Part shown: positions 36,421 to 44,399 of the stretch, one piece after another
Layout: each line of letters begins with the position of its first letter
Position numbering within the stretch: position 1 is the stretch's first letter
Source of the DNA: Microbacterium sp. CGR2
GTDB lineage: Bacteria > Actinomycetota > Actinomycetes > Actinomycetales > Microbacteriaceae
Direction: 5' to 3'
NCBI RefSeq assembly: GCF_003626735.1
Contig: NZ_RBHX01000001.1
Span: forward strand, 1,922,001-1,986,000
Length of the DNA: 64,000 bases
The notes under the pieces: model-generated
Database searches by the model: none
What the model saw: only the letters and a program-made list of their open reading frames with translations
Told to the model about the DNA's origin: nothing
Program-made: the position numbers and the translations under genes

Positions 36421-37079
36421 CGGACAGACCGTCCTCTGCGCCGGAACCAGACGACGGCGGCGACCAGCGCTGTCACGATCACCCCACCTGCGACGATGAG
36501 GGCTGCGGCGCCCTCCCCGGTGTCGTCAGGCGCGCCGGTGCTGGTGTCGGCCGGGGTGGGGATGGGCGAGACGTTCGCGCTTTCGCTGGGGGCGGTCGTG
36601 GGAGCAGCCCCCGGTTGCACGCGCTCCTCGTCCGAGCGACACGCGGGAACGTTCCACCCCAGGGTGGACGCCGCCCCGGGCGTCGGAGCATAGTCGAACT
36701 CGTACGACTCGGAGATCGGGTGCCCATCACTGGACAGCGCATTCCACGCAACGGTGTAGGTGCCGGGCTCGCCGAGAGCGACGGGAGTGTTCAGGGTGTT
36801 GATCTCCACCGTGGAGCACGACGTCTCGTAGTAGAGGCCGTCGGGACCTCGGACCTGCGCGAAGCTGGTTTCGTCGAAGTCGATGAGTTCGCCGCTGAAT
36901 GTCAACGAGACCGTCTCGACCGTGGTGACCGTCTCGCCGGCGGCCGGCACGGTGTCGAGGAGGTTGTCGTGGGCGGATGCCGGCGCAGCCGCCAGAAACG
37001 CCACGGCTGCTGCAGTGGCGACAGCCGTGGTGGTGGTGAGGGCGGCGAGGCGGATGGAGCGTACGGGATGTGAGGTCAT
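36417..37079 (-). CDS. CopC-domain copper-binding protein
   Basis: This 220-residue exported protein has a Sec signal ending APASA followed by His (HDNLLDTVPAAGETV), the mature N-terminal copper ligand of CopC proteins. DGHPISESYEF carries a second conserved histidine. A Pro/Thr/Ser linker leads to a C-terminal membrane helix (about 190-212) and a basic tail. It probably handles copper at the cell surface with the CtaG-like protein. AAGGACAGGG precedes the ATG. Confidence 0.85.
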   Translation of the reverse strand: MTSHPVRSIRLAALTTTTAVATAAAVAFLAAAPASAHDNLLDTVPAAGETVTTVETVSLTFSGELIDFDETSFAQVRGPDGLYYETSCSTVEINTLNTPVALGEPGTYTVAWNALSSDGHPISESYEFDYAPTPGAASTLGWNVPACRSDEERVQPGAAPTTAPSESANVSPIPTPADTSTGAPDDTGEGAAALIVAGGVIVTALVAAVVWFRRRGRSVR

Positions 37080-37308
37080 GTCCCTGTCCTTGCGGAGATG
37101 CGGCCGATCAGGCCGCGAACGGGAGGGGAGGCGCGCGAGCGGTCGCGCAGGTGTCCGTACCCGCCGACGAGGTCACGACACTGTCGCTATCTGGGCTCGC
37201 GGATCGACGACCGACGTTCGGCCCTGCGTGAGCAGCGAGCGCGAGAACGGTGGTCGGTTTCTGCGCGCACCGGTCGGGGGCACGGGAGAGCGGACGGCTC
37301 GGCAGCAG

Positions 37309-37743
37309 TCAGGTGCGGGAGATTCCGAGCTGCGTCAGGGAAAGAGCAGTCACGCGCGAGTACGCGGTCGAATGCGACGCCGTCGGGAGGCCGATCGTTC
37401 CGCGGGGTGTCGCTGATGCGCGCAGAGCCCGACGGAGTGCTGTGCGCAAGGCAGACGAGGCCGCGATGCACAGCATGACGCAGACGAGGCACAACGCCGC
37501 CGTCCAGGACGCAGCTGTGGACGATGCGGTCGCGGTGGACACCTCGCCGACCGACTCCGTGCCGGAAGGATTCACCTCTGCGCTCATCGATGGCGCAGCT
37601 GCGGAGAAGTCGCTCTCCAGATGGACGGACGTGGCGAATCCGAGAGAGATCAGCACCAGCAGCGCGACACCGATAACGAGCCTCATTATCAGAGGCGCCC
37701 CGTGCCACTTCGTCGATTGACGAGAGCGGGCTGACGAGAGCAT
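37309..37743 (-). CDS. Small membrane protein, unrecognised
   Basis: This 144-residue protein has two hydrophobic segments (MRLVIGVALLVLISLGFAT near residue 20 and AALCLVCVMLCIAASSAL near 80) and ends LSLTQLGISRT. Small two-helix proteins of this kind are often found beside copper-handling genes, but I cannot assign a family. The start at 37743 is chosen because TAGGCT (37756 to 37751) lies 7 nt upstream; ATGs at 37749 and 37686 are alternatives. Confidence 0.5.
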   Translation of the reverse strand: MLSSARSRQSTKWHGAPLIMRLVIGVALLVLISLGFATSVHLESDFSAAAPSMSAEVNPSGTESVGEVSTATASSTAASWTAALCLVCVMLCIAASSALRTALRRALRASATPRGTIGLPTASHSTAYSRVTALSLTQLGISRT

Positions 37744-37750
37744 CCGCATC

Positions 37751-37756
37751 AGCCTA
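37751..37756 (-). promoter_or_regulatory. Putative -10 (TAGGCT) for the copper cassette
   Basis: On the minus strand TAGGCT ends 7 nt before the ATG at 37743, consistent with a leaderless transcript independent of the flagellar operon. Confidence 0.4.
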
Positions 37757-37870
37757 TGTCACAGAGCGGGCGACGCGAGTTCGCGCGAAAACCAGACGTG
37801 CCGTCGCGGCTGCGGCGGGTCGGACGCGCCGCAGCCATCGGCATCCGCCTGGGTTCGTCACTGCACCCCG

Positions 37871-37906
37871 GCCGCCGATCGCGGCATGAGAGCGGCGACC
37901 GGCGGC
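37871..37906 (-). terminator. Hairpin terminator after flgE
   Basis: A 12-bp stem (GCCGCCGATCGC with GCGACCGGCGGC, one wobble pair) with a 12-nt loop begins 8 nt after the flgE stop on the minus strand. It separates the flgB-flgE operon from the copper cassette. Confidence 0.6.
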
Positions 37907-37913
37907 GAGGAGA

Positions 37914-39074
37914 TCAGCGCTTGAGGTTCGTCAGCTCCTGCAGCACCTCGTCGCTGGTGGTGATGATGCGGGCGTTCGCCTGGAAGCCGCGCTGGGCGAC
38001 GATGAGGTTGGTGAACTCCTGCGAGAGGTCGACGTTCGACATCTCGAGAGCGCCGCTGATGATGCCACCCATGCCGTCGGCGCCGGCGGACCCGATCGTC
38101 GCCTGACCTGAGTTGCCGCTGGGGCGGAACTGCGACGAGCCGACCTTCTCGAGCCCGCCGGGGTTCACGAAGCCTGCCAGCGCGACGCGCGCGAGCACCT
38201 CGGTGTCGCCGTTGCTGAACGTGCCCATGAGGCTGCCGTCGTTGGTCAGCGCGTAGGAGCTCAGCGTTCCCGCCGGCTTACCGTTCTGCTCCTTGATGGC
38301 GACGTCGCTGACATCGGCGAAGCCGCTGACCGCAGAGAGGTCGACCCGGATTCCGCCGGACACGAGCGTCGCCCCGGTCGTCTGCACGCCGTCGGTGAAG
38401 GCCATCGACGCCGTCGCACCCTTGCCGTCGGTGACGTCCCAGCCCGTGGCGGTGCGGGTGAAAGTGAGACGCAGGGTGGATGCCGTGCCCTCGGCGTCGT
38501 ACACCTTGGTGTCGCGCACGAGCGTGTCGCCGACGGCCGCACCGGAGGGCAGGTTGCCGGTGACACGGGAGGTGGTCGTCGCTTCGGCGGGGCTGATCGC
38601 GCCCACCGGAAGGGTGATGTTGCCGACTCCCTGTCCGGGCACGATCACGCCGTCCTCAGCGGTCCAGCCCTGCACGAGCGCGCCGTCGGCAGAGACCAGA
38701 CGGCCGCTCGCATCGAAGGAGAAGCCACCGTTGCGGGTGTACAGGGTCTCGCCGCCCGAGCGGACGACGAAGAAGCCGTCACCGGCGATCATCAGGTCGG
38801 TCGGAACGCCCGTGGGCTGGGGCGCGCCGGCGGCGAAGTTGGTGCTGATGCCGGCGACCTGCACGCCGAGCCCGACCTGCGCGGGGTTCTGACCGCCTGC
38901 GCCCTGCTGCGGGAGCATCGAGTTGCGCAGGAGCTGCGAGAGCGAGTCCTGGAACTGCACGGCCGAAGCCTTGAAGCCGGTCGTGTTGACGTTGGCGATG
39001 TTGTTGCCGGTGACATCGAGCATGGTCTGGTGCGAACGCAGACCCGAGATTCCGGCGAAGAGGGAACGGAGCAT
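37914..39074 (-). CDS. flgE: Flagellar hook protein FlgE
   Basis: This 386-residue protein has the N-terminal rod-hook motif LFAGISGLRSHQTMLDVTGNNIANVNTTGFK and the C-terminal EFTNLIVAQRGFQANARII. It forms the hook. GDGFFVVRSGGETLYTRNGGFSFD is also typical. No separate FlgF or FlgG was found, so rod assembly may depend on FlgB, FlgC and genes elsewhere. It is preceded by AAAGG 8 nt before the ATG. Confidence 0.93.
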   Translation of the reverse strand: MLRSLFAGISGLRSHQTMLDVTGNNIANVNTTGFKASAVQFQDSLSQLLRNSMLPQQGAGGQNPAQVGLGVQVAGISTNFAAGAPQPTGVPTDLMIAGDGFFVVRSGGETLYTRNGGFSFDASGRLVSADGALVQGWTAEDGVIVPGQGVGNITLPVGAISPAEATTTSRVTGNLPSGAAVGDTLVRDTKVYDAEGTASTLRLTFTRTATGWDVTDGKGATASMAFTDGVQTTGATLVSGGIRVDLSAVSGFADVSDVAIKEQNGKPAGTLSSYALTNDGSLMGTFSNGDTEVLARVALAGFVNPGGLEKVGSSQFRPSGNSGQATIGSAGADGMGGIISGALEMSNVDLSQEFTNLIVAQRGFQANARIITTSDEVLQELTNLKR

Positions 39075-39106
39075 GGTGATGCCTTTCTGGAACGGTCAGG
39101 ACTGGT

Positions 39107-39562
39107 TCAGGACTGGGGACGAGGCGCGACGGACACGCCCGACACCTTGTCGAGCGGGATGGCGACGTCGCCGATGGTGACGAGGGGAACGGCGCCGGCG
39201 TACGACACCGAGGTGACGATGCCCTTCTGCGTGACGCCGGCGGCGTCGACGTACTGCGCCTCGTGCCCGATGAGAGCGGCGGCGGTCTGGCGCATGCTGA
39301 GCGCGAAGTTCTCGGTGCTCGTGTTGGCGAGCGCGGTCAGCTGCTCCATGGACGCCAGCTGCGTGGTCTGCGAGATCATCTCGTTGGTGTTCATGGGGGA
39401 GCTGGGATCCTGGTTCGTCAGCTGTGTCACGAGTAGCTTCAGGAACACCTCGGCGTCGAGCGTCTTCTTGCGCTCTGCGGCGGGTGCCGTGCTCCCGGTC
39501 TGCACCCCGGTGGGCGGGACGGTGCCGGTGACGGGGGCGGAGATGGGATCGACCGTGGTCAT
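39107..39562 (-). CDS. flgD: Flagellar hook-capping protein FlgD
   Basis: This 151-residue protein has the FlgD core DAEVFLKLLVTQLTNQDPSSPMNTNEM and TTQLASMEQL. The C-terminal domain (YVDAAGVTQKGIVTSVSY) is short, so this is a minimal FlgD. It scaffolds hook polymerisation and lies between fliK and flgE. Confidence 0.92.
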   Translation of the reverse strand: MTTVDPISAPVTGTVPPTGVQTGSTAPAAERKKTLDAEVFLKLLVTQLTNQDPSSPMNTNEMISQTTQLASMEQLTALANTSTENFALSMRQTAAALIGHEAQYVDAAGVTQKGIVTSVSYAGAVPLVTIGDVAIPLDKVSGVSVAPRPQS

Positions 39563-39580
39563 GTGTGCTTCCTTGTCGGT

Positions 39581-41092
39581 TCAGGCGTAGACGTCGATGC
39601 CGCCGTGCGGCGACAGAAGCGGCGGAGGTGGGGTTTGCTGTGAGTCGTCGGGAGCGCGGGGCAGACCCGCCGCAGGGCGAGTGTCGGCGTGCGGACGCCC
39701 CGTGCCGGGTCCACCGCCTGCTGCCTGGCCGTTCGAGGATGCGTTCTGCTGTGTGGACGAGCTCTCCGGGGCGTCCGAGCTCGACAGGGTCAGGGATGCC
39801 TGCGGCGCGGCCGCGGCGAGATCGCGCCGGAGATCGGCGAGGATCGCCCGGAGCGCGTCGCGCCCGAGGTCGCTGGGCGCGAGGAGTTCGATGTGGATAC
39901 CTCCGGCGCCGATGTGCGCGCGCACGGTCACGGGTCCGAGGCTCTCCGGCGACACCGTCAGGGTGAGACTGTGGTCGCCGTCGGCGGCCTGCGCCAGCGC
40001 CAGCACAGGAGTCGTGATCTGCGGCAGCAGGGCCGGGCGGGCGCTGGGTACCGGGACGGATGCCGGAGCAGTCGGCGAGGTCGGCGAGGTCGGTGCCTGC
40101 GCTGCCGTGGGGATCACCGCACCCGAGTCGTCCCCTCCCGGCGACGATGACCCGCTGGGGGCGGTGGTGGTGGTGGCGGTGGCGGTGGCGGCCGGGCCGT
40201 GGGAAGTGGACGGCGAGTCCGCGGTCTCGGATGCCGCCGTCTCGGATGCCGCCCTCTCGGATGCTGTGGGGGACACCGTCGACTCGACAGCGGTGGCGGT
40301 GACAGGACCGGTGGCGCTGGGACCGGCGGGAGTGCTCCCCGGCGCGGGTGCCGCGTCCACGGTCGGACTCGGCGTGGTCGGCGCCGACGCGGGGGCGCCA
40401 GGAGCCACAGCGCCGGATTGAGGAGACGTTGCCGTCGTGGGCGGAGCGGTGGCCTCCGGCGCGGACGGCCCTCCTGCGGACGCCGCTCCTGCGGCCGCGG
40501 CGGCCGGCGTAGACCCCGCACCTGATGTGGCGACGGGTGCCGTATCGAGGCCGGCGTCGGCGCCGCCGGCGAGGCCAGCCGCCGGGTCCGCCGCGACTGC
40601 GGGCGTAGGCATCTCGGCGCTCGGCACCGCGACTCCCGATGCGGGGAGGAGCGTCGTCACGCCCGTCGGAGCCGCGACGGGCGTGACCGGTTCGGCCCGG
40701 TGCTCCGTCGCGATGGTCTCGGCGGCCGGGTCGGCCCCGGTTGCCGGCTCGCCCTCGTCGATCCCCGCAGGCGGCGTGAGGTTCGCGCGGCTCGGCGGGC
40801 CGGGCAGGATCGCACCCGCAGACGTGCCGAAGGCCATCCCGGGCGGCGAAGGCGTCGAGCCGCCGTCATCCGGCGACCCGCCATCGCCCGGGAGCCTCGC
40901 TTCGTCCGCGACACCGGAGGTGCCGGCATCCGCGCCGACCTCACCGAGCGGAGCGTCGTCGGCGCGCTGCGCCTCCTGAACGATCTCGGCGAATGCGGCG
41001 GCCCCGGGCGTCACCGTCTCGGCCCGTGAGGTCGCCCCGGAGCCCCGGTGGGCTCGTGCCCCCAGGGTGTCGACGACTCCGAGAGAGGTCAC
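39581..41092 (-). CDS. fliK: FliK-like hook-length control protein
   Basis: This 503-residue protein is very rich in Ala, Pro, Thr and Ser for about 370 residues. It then has the Flg_hook domain (LTLTVSPESLGPVTVRAHIG; IHIELLAPSDLGRDALRAIL). Secreted FliK acts as a molecular ruler and, with FlhB, switches export specificity. The low-complexity middle includes a three-fold 15-nt repeat. The start overlaps the fliJ stop by 4 bases. Confidence 0.85.
   Translation of the reverse strand: MTSLGVVDTLGARAHRGSGATSRAETVTPGAAAFAEIVQEAQRADDAPLGEVGADAGTSGVADEARLPGDGGSPDDGGSTPSPPGMAFGTSAGAILPGPPSRANLTPPAGIDEGEPATGADPAAETIATEHRAEPVTPVAAPTGVTTLLPASGVAVPSAEMPTPAVAADPAAGLAGGADAGLDTAPVATSGAGSTPAAAAAGAASAGGPSAPEATAPPTTATSPQSGAVAPGAPASAPTTPSPTVDAAPAPGSTPAGPSATGPVTATAVESTVSPTASERAASETAASETADSPSTSHGPAATATATTTTAPSGSSSPGGDDSGAVIPTAAQAPTSPTSPTAPASVPVPSARPALLPQITTPVLALAQAADGDHSLTLTVSPESLGPVTVRAHIGAGGIHIELLAPSDLGRDALRAILADLRRDLAAAAPQASLTLSSSDAPESSSTQQNASSNGQAAGGGPGTGRPHADTRPAAGLPRAPDDSQQTPPPPLLSPHGGIDVYA
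40225..40269 (-). repeat. Tandem 15-nt repeat inside fliK
   Basis: Three adjacent 15-nt units beginning TCTCGGATGC encode related ERAASETAASETADS-like protein repeats in the low-complexity region of FliK. The first two units differ by one base. Confidence 0.7.
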
Positions 41093-41511
41093 CGGCCGTC
41101 CTCCCTGCGCGTGCGAGAGGCGATCTCATCCAGTTCGGCCTGCTCGGCGTGCAACTCGGCCGCTCGCACCGTCGTGGCATGGGCCTGGGCGAGACGGTCG
41201 AGCCCGCGCACCGCACGGCGAGCCGACGCGTGCTCGGACCGCGCCTCGGCGACCGTCTGCTCCTGGAGCTCCGAGAGTGCGGCGAGATCGGCGAGAAGCG
41301 TGCGCCCGGCCACGCGGGCGGCGGCGAGGGCGGCGAGAGAGCGGACATCGACCGCTTCGGTGCCCTCGCCGGCGAGGTGCGCGCGGAGCGTGCGATCGCG
41401 GGCTTCGGTGTTGCGTGCGTCGATCACAGCGCGTGACAGCCGCTGCGCCGCGGCGCGTTCCTGGATCTCACGCACACGAAGAAGACCTGCCAGCGAGAAA
41501 TCACGCGTCAT
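41089..41511 (-). CDS. fliJ: FliJ-like flagellar export chaperone
   Basis: This 140-residue, almost entirely helical, charged protein lies between fliI and fliK, the usual place of fliJ. It begins FSLAGLLRVREIQERAAAQRLSRA, as FliJ proteins do. FliJ couples the FliI ATPase to the export gate. Sequence identity in this family is low, so position and predicted coiled coil carry the call. Both ends overlap neighbours by 4 bases. Confidence 0.8.
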   Translation of the reverse strand: MTRDFSLAGLLRVREIQERAAAQRLSRAVIDARNTEARDRTLRAHLAGEGTEAVDVRSLAALAAARVAGRTLLADLAALSELQEQTVAEARSEHASARRAVRGLDRLAQAHATTVRAAELHAEQAELDEIASRTRREDGR

Positions 41512-42803
41512 GAGACTCCTCCGAACGCCGCGACGAGGTCGTCCAGGCGGCGCCAGGAGTCGTCGACCGCGCTCGTCTGATCGAGGGGCTGCGTGAGGAA
41601 GGCGGAGATTGCGCGCTCGTTCGCGATCGCCGCGTCGATGCGAGCATCCGCCCCCGCCTGGTAGGCCCCGATGTCGATCAGATCGTTCGCACGACGTCGC
41701 GCGGCGAGCACGGCACGCAACGCCGCGGCGTTCGCGCGATGCGCCGGAGTCGTGATCTTGCCCGCCACGCGAGACACGGACCCGAGCACGTCGATGGCCG
41801 GATGATGCCCCGACAGGGCCAGCGCGCGATCGAGCACGACATGGCCGTCGAGGATCGAACGCACCGTGTCGGCGATGGGCTCGTTGTGGTCGTCGCCGTC
41901 GACGAGCACGGTGTAGATGCCGGTGATCGATCCTTGCCGATCGGTTCCCGCCCGCTCCAAGAGGCCGGCGAGCAGCGAGAACGTCGAGGGCGGATATCCC
42001 CGTGTGGCCGGGGGCTCACCGGCGGACAGACCGATCTCCCGCTGGGCCATCGCCACGCGCGTGAGCGAATCCATCATCAGGATGGCGTGCGCACCGTCAT
42101 CACGAAACGCCTCGGCGATCCGTGTCGCGGTGTAGGCCGCGCGGATTCGGGCCATGGCCGGCTGATCGGATGTCGAGACGACGACGACCGAGCGGGCGAG
42201 ACCGGCAGGCCCCAGATCGTCTTCGATGAACTCGCGCACCTCACGGCCGCGCTCGCCGACGAGCGCGATCACAGTCACCTCGGCCTCCGTGCCGCGCGCG
42301 ATCATCGACAGCAGTGACGACTTGCCCACCCCGGATCCGGCGAAGAGGCCGACGCGCTGGCCGCGCCCGACGCTGACCAGTGTGTCGAGTGCCCGCACCC
42401 CCAGCGGGAGCGCGGTGTCGATGCGATCCCGTCCCATGATCGATGGCGGCGCATGATCCAGGCTCACCTGGGAGGCGCCGTGGAGTGGACCTCTGCCGTC
42501 GATCGGACGCCCCAAGCCGTCGAGAACGCGGCCGAGCAGCGCGCGGCCGGTGGGAACGCGGAGCTGTCCGCCGCGCCTTCGCACCGGAGCGCCGACCGTG
42601 AGCCCGGCGATCGGACCGAGCGGCATGCAGCGCAGCCCGTCCTCGCCCGTGGCGACGACTTCCGCATCGGTGCCGTCGAGGCCCACCACGTCGCCGACCG
42701 CACCCTCGAGGCCTCGAACCTGCACGCTGAGTCCGCGCACCTGCGAGACCTCGCCGACGCGCTCGGGGCGCGCGGCTTCGAGCACGGTGCTCCACGCGGT
42801 CAT
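41508..42803 (-). CDS. fliI: Flagellar export ATPase FliI
   Basis: This 431-residue protein is related to F1-ATPase beta. The Walker A is GLFAGSGVGKSS, Walker B is AHAILMMDSLTRVA, and PATRGYPPSTFSLLAGLLERAG is the family signature. It powers substrate unfolding and chaperone release. It overlaps fliH and fliJ by 4 bases. Confidence 0.96.
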   Translation of the reverse strand: MTAWSTVLEAARPERVGEVSQVRGLSVQVRGLEGAVGDVVGLDGTDAEVVATGEDGLRCMPLGPIAGLTVGAPVRRRGGQLRVPTGRALLGRVLDGLGRPIDGRGPLHGASQVSLDHAPPSIMGRDRIDTALPLGVRALDTLVSVGRGQRVGLFAGSGVGKSSLLSMIARGTEAEVTVIALVGERGREVREFIEDDLGPAGLARSVVVVSTSDQPAMARIRAAYTATRIAEAFRDDGAHAILMMDSLTRVAMAQREIGLSAGEPPATRGYPPSTFSLLAGLLERAGTDRQGSITGIYTVLVDGDDHNEPIADTVRSILDGHVVLDRALALSGHHPAIDVLGSVSRVAGKITTPAHRANAAALRAVLAARRRANDLIDIGAYQAGADARIDAAIANERAISAFLTQPLDQTSAVDDSWRRLDDLVAAFGGVS

Positions 42804-43405
42804 GCCGCACCTCCGGCCACAGCGGCTCGGGCACGATCGATGGCGCCCGTGATCCGGGCGTCGACATGACCGTGGTCGAGGGCGGCGACGGCATCCCCGC
42901 GGTCGAGAGTGTCGTCCGCGATGAGGGGGAATGCGGGCGTCTCTCCGTCGAGCTGCTCGAGCACGCGCAGATCGTCCGGGTGCAGCCGCAGGCCTCGGAT
43001 GTCGCCGGGATCGACGGCGCCGAGCGCGCGTCGCACGGCGGCGGTCGCGGAGCGCTCGGTGTCCTGGAGTTCGCCGATCAGGATGGTCTCGGCGAGCTCG
43101 ACGGCATGCTCAAGAATCTGCGAGTGTGCGATCGCGGTCAGTGCGCTCTCGCGTTCGGCGAGTGATCGTGCGGCGGAGCGCAGTGCGGCGAGGGCGGAGG
43201 CGACATCGCGTGCGGACTCGGCATCGCGCGCGGCGCGCTCCTCTTCAGCCACGCGGTGTGCGGCCGCAGCCTCCGCGGCAGCCGCACGGAATCCCTCGGC
43301 GTGGCCGTCGGCATAGCCCCGGAGCCGGGCCCGCGCGTGCTCCGTCCCGGCGCCCTGGTCGCCCAGACGCGGGAACACCACCGGAGAGAAGGCGTCAGTA
43401 GACAT
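42800..43405 (-). CDS. fliH: FliH-like regulator of FliI
   Basis: This 201-residue protein has an alanine/glutamate-rich coiled-coil N-terminal half and a C-terminal part (ILEHAVELAETILIGELQD; GLRLHPDDLRVLEQL) typical of FliH. It binds FliI and the C-ring. The ATG overlaps the fliG end by 11 bases; the frame open to 43537 is a shadow. Confidence 0.88.
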   Translation of the reverse strand: MSTDAFSPVVFPRLGDQGAGTEHARARLRGYADGHAEGFRAAAAEAAAAHRVAEEERAARDAESARDVASALAALRSAARSLAERESALTAIAHSQILEHAVELAETILIGELQDTERSATAAVRRALGAVDPGDIRGLRLHPDDLRVLEQLDGETPAFPLIADDTLDRGDAVAALDHGHVDARITGAIDRARAAVAGGAA

Positions 43406-44399
43406 ACTCGTCCTCGTCGACACGCTGCACGGTGATCTCACCCGCGGACTCGAGCGCGCGGATGGTGCGGACGATCTCCGCCCGTGCCTCTTCGACTTGC
43501 GACATGCGCACCGGGCCGAGGGTGCGCGTCTCCTCATCGAGGTTCTCCCGGTTGCGCTCGGAGACGTTGCGGCGGATGAGCTCGGTGATGGGCTGGTGGG
43601 CGCCCTTCAGCGCGAGGGCGAGCGAGCGGATGTCCATGCCGCGCAACACCCGTTGTGCGTCGCGGTCGTCCAGTTTCACGATGTCGGCGAACGTGAACAT
43701 GCGCGAGCGGATGTCTTCGGCGAGAGCGCTGTCTCGGTCCTCGATGCTCGCGAGGATCGCCTTCTCCACGGTCGCTCCGGAGCGGTTGATGATCTCCACG
43801 AGCGGTTCGACGCCACCCAGCATCTCCGGAGCATCCCGCGTGGCGAAGCTTCCGGTGCGGGTCTTGAGAGCGTCGGCGACGATGGCGATCGCCTCCTGCG
43901 AGGCGGTTCCCATGGTCGCGATGGCATGCGCCACGTCAGTGCGTGCCGGATCGGGGAGAACAGCCAGCACGGCGGCCGCCTGGTCGGTGGACAGGTGAGC
44001 AAGGACGAGCGCGACGGTCTGGGGGAGTTCGCCGTCGAGCAGGGTGGCGAGCTGCGCGGGATCGGCCGCGCCGAGGAACTCGAACGACGAGTTCATCGAC
44101 GTCGAACTCACCCGGCCGAGGACTGCCGCCGCCCGTTCGGCTCCGAACGATGCCTCGAGCAGCCCTGCGGCGATGTCTCGACCGCCTCGTGCGGGGGGCA
44201 GGTGGCCGGTGGCGATGCGATGGAACTGACCCAGTGCCTGCGCGGTGGTCGCCGCATCCAGGTCCTGCAGTCCGATGATCTCGGCGGCAACGGCCTCCGC
44301 CTCGGCCTCCGAGAGGTGCTTCATGACCTCGATCGCCTGTGCGCGTTCGAGGTTCATGATGACGACGGCGGCGGTCTGCCGGTCGGTCAGTGCGCTCAT
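43395..44399 (-). CDS. fliG: Flagellar motor switch protein FliG
   Basis: This 334-residue protein has the three FliG domains. The middle domain carries EFLGAADPAQLATLLDGELPQTVALVLAHL, and the C-terminal domain has MFTFADIVKLDDRDAQRVLRGMDI, with the charged torque helix between. The end EITVQRVDEDEYVY is standard. It overlaps fliF by 4 bases and fliH by 11. Confidence 0.95.
   Translation of the reverse strand: MSALTDRQTAAVVIMNLERAQAIEVMKHLSEAEAEAVAAEIIGLQDLDAATTAQALGQFHRIATGHLPPARGGRDIAAGLLEASFGAERAAAVLGRVSSTSMNSSFEFLGAADPAQLATLLDGELPQTVALVLAHLSTDQAAAVLAVLPDPARTDVAHAIATMGTASQEAIAIVADALKTRTGSFATRDAPEMLGGVEPLVEIINRSGATVEKAILASIEDRDSALAEDIRSRMFTFADIVKLDDRDAQRVLRGMDIRSLALALKGAHQPITELIRRNVSERNRENLDEETRTLGPVRMSQVEEARAEIVRTIRALESAGEITVQRVDEDEYVY

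Noticed and set aside
40060..40500. Low-complexity GGTGGC runs as a possible microsatellite or CRISPR-like array
   Set aside because: They are coding repeats of the Ala/Pro/Thr-rich middle of FliK; there are no regular repeat-spacer units.
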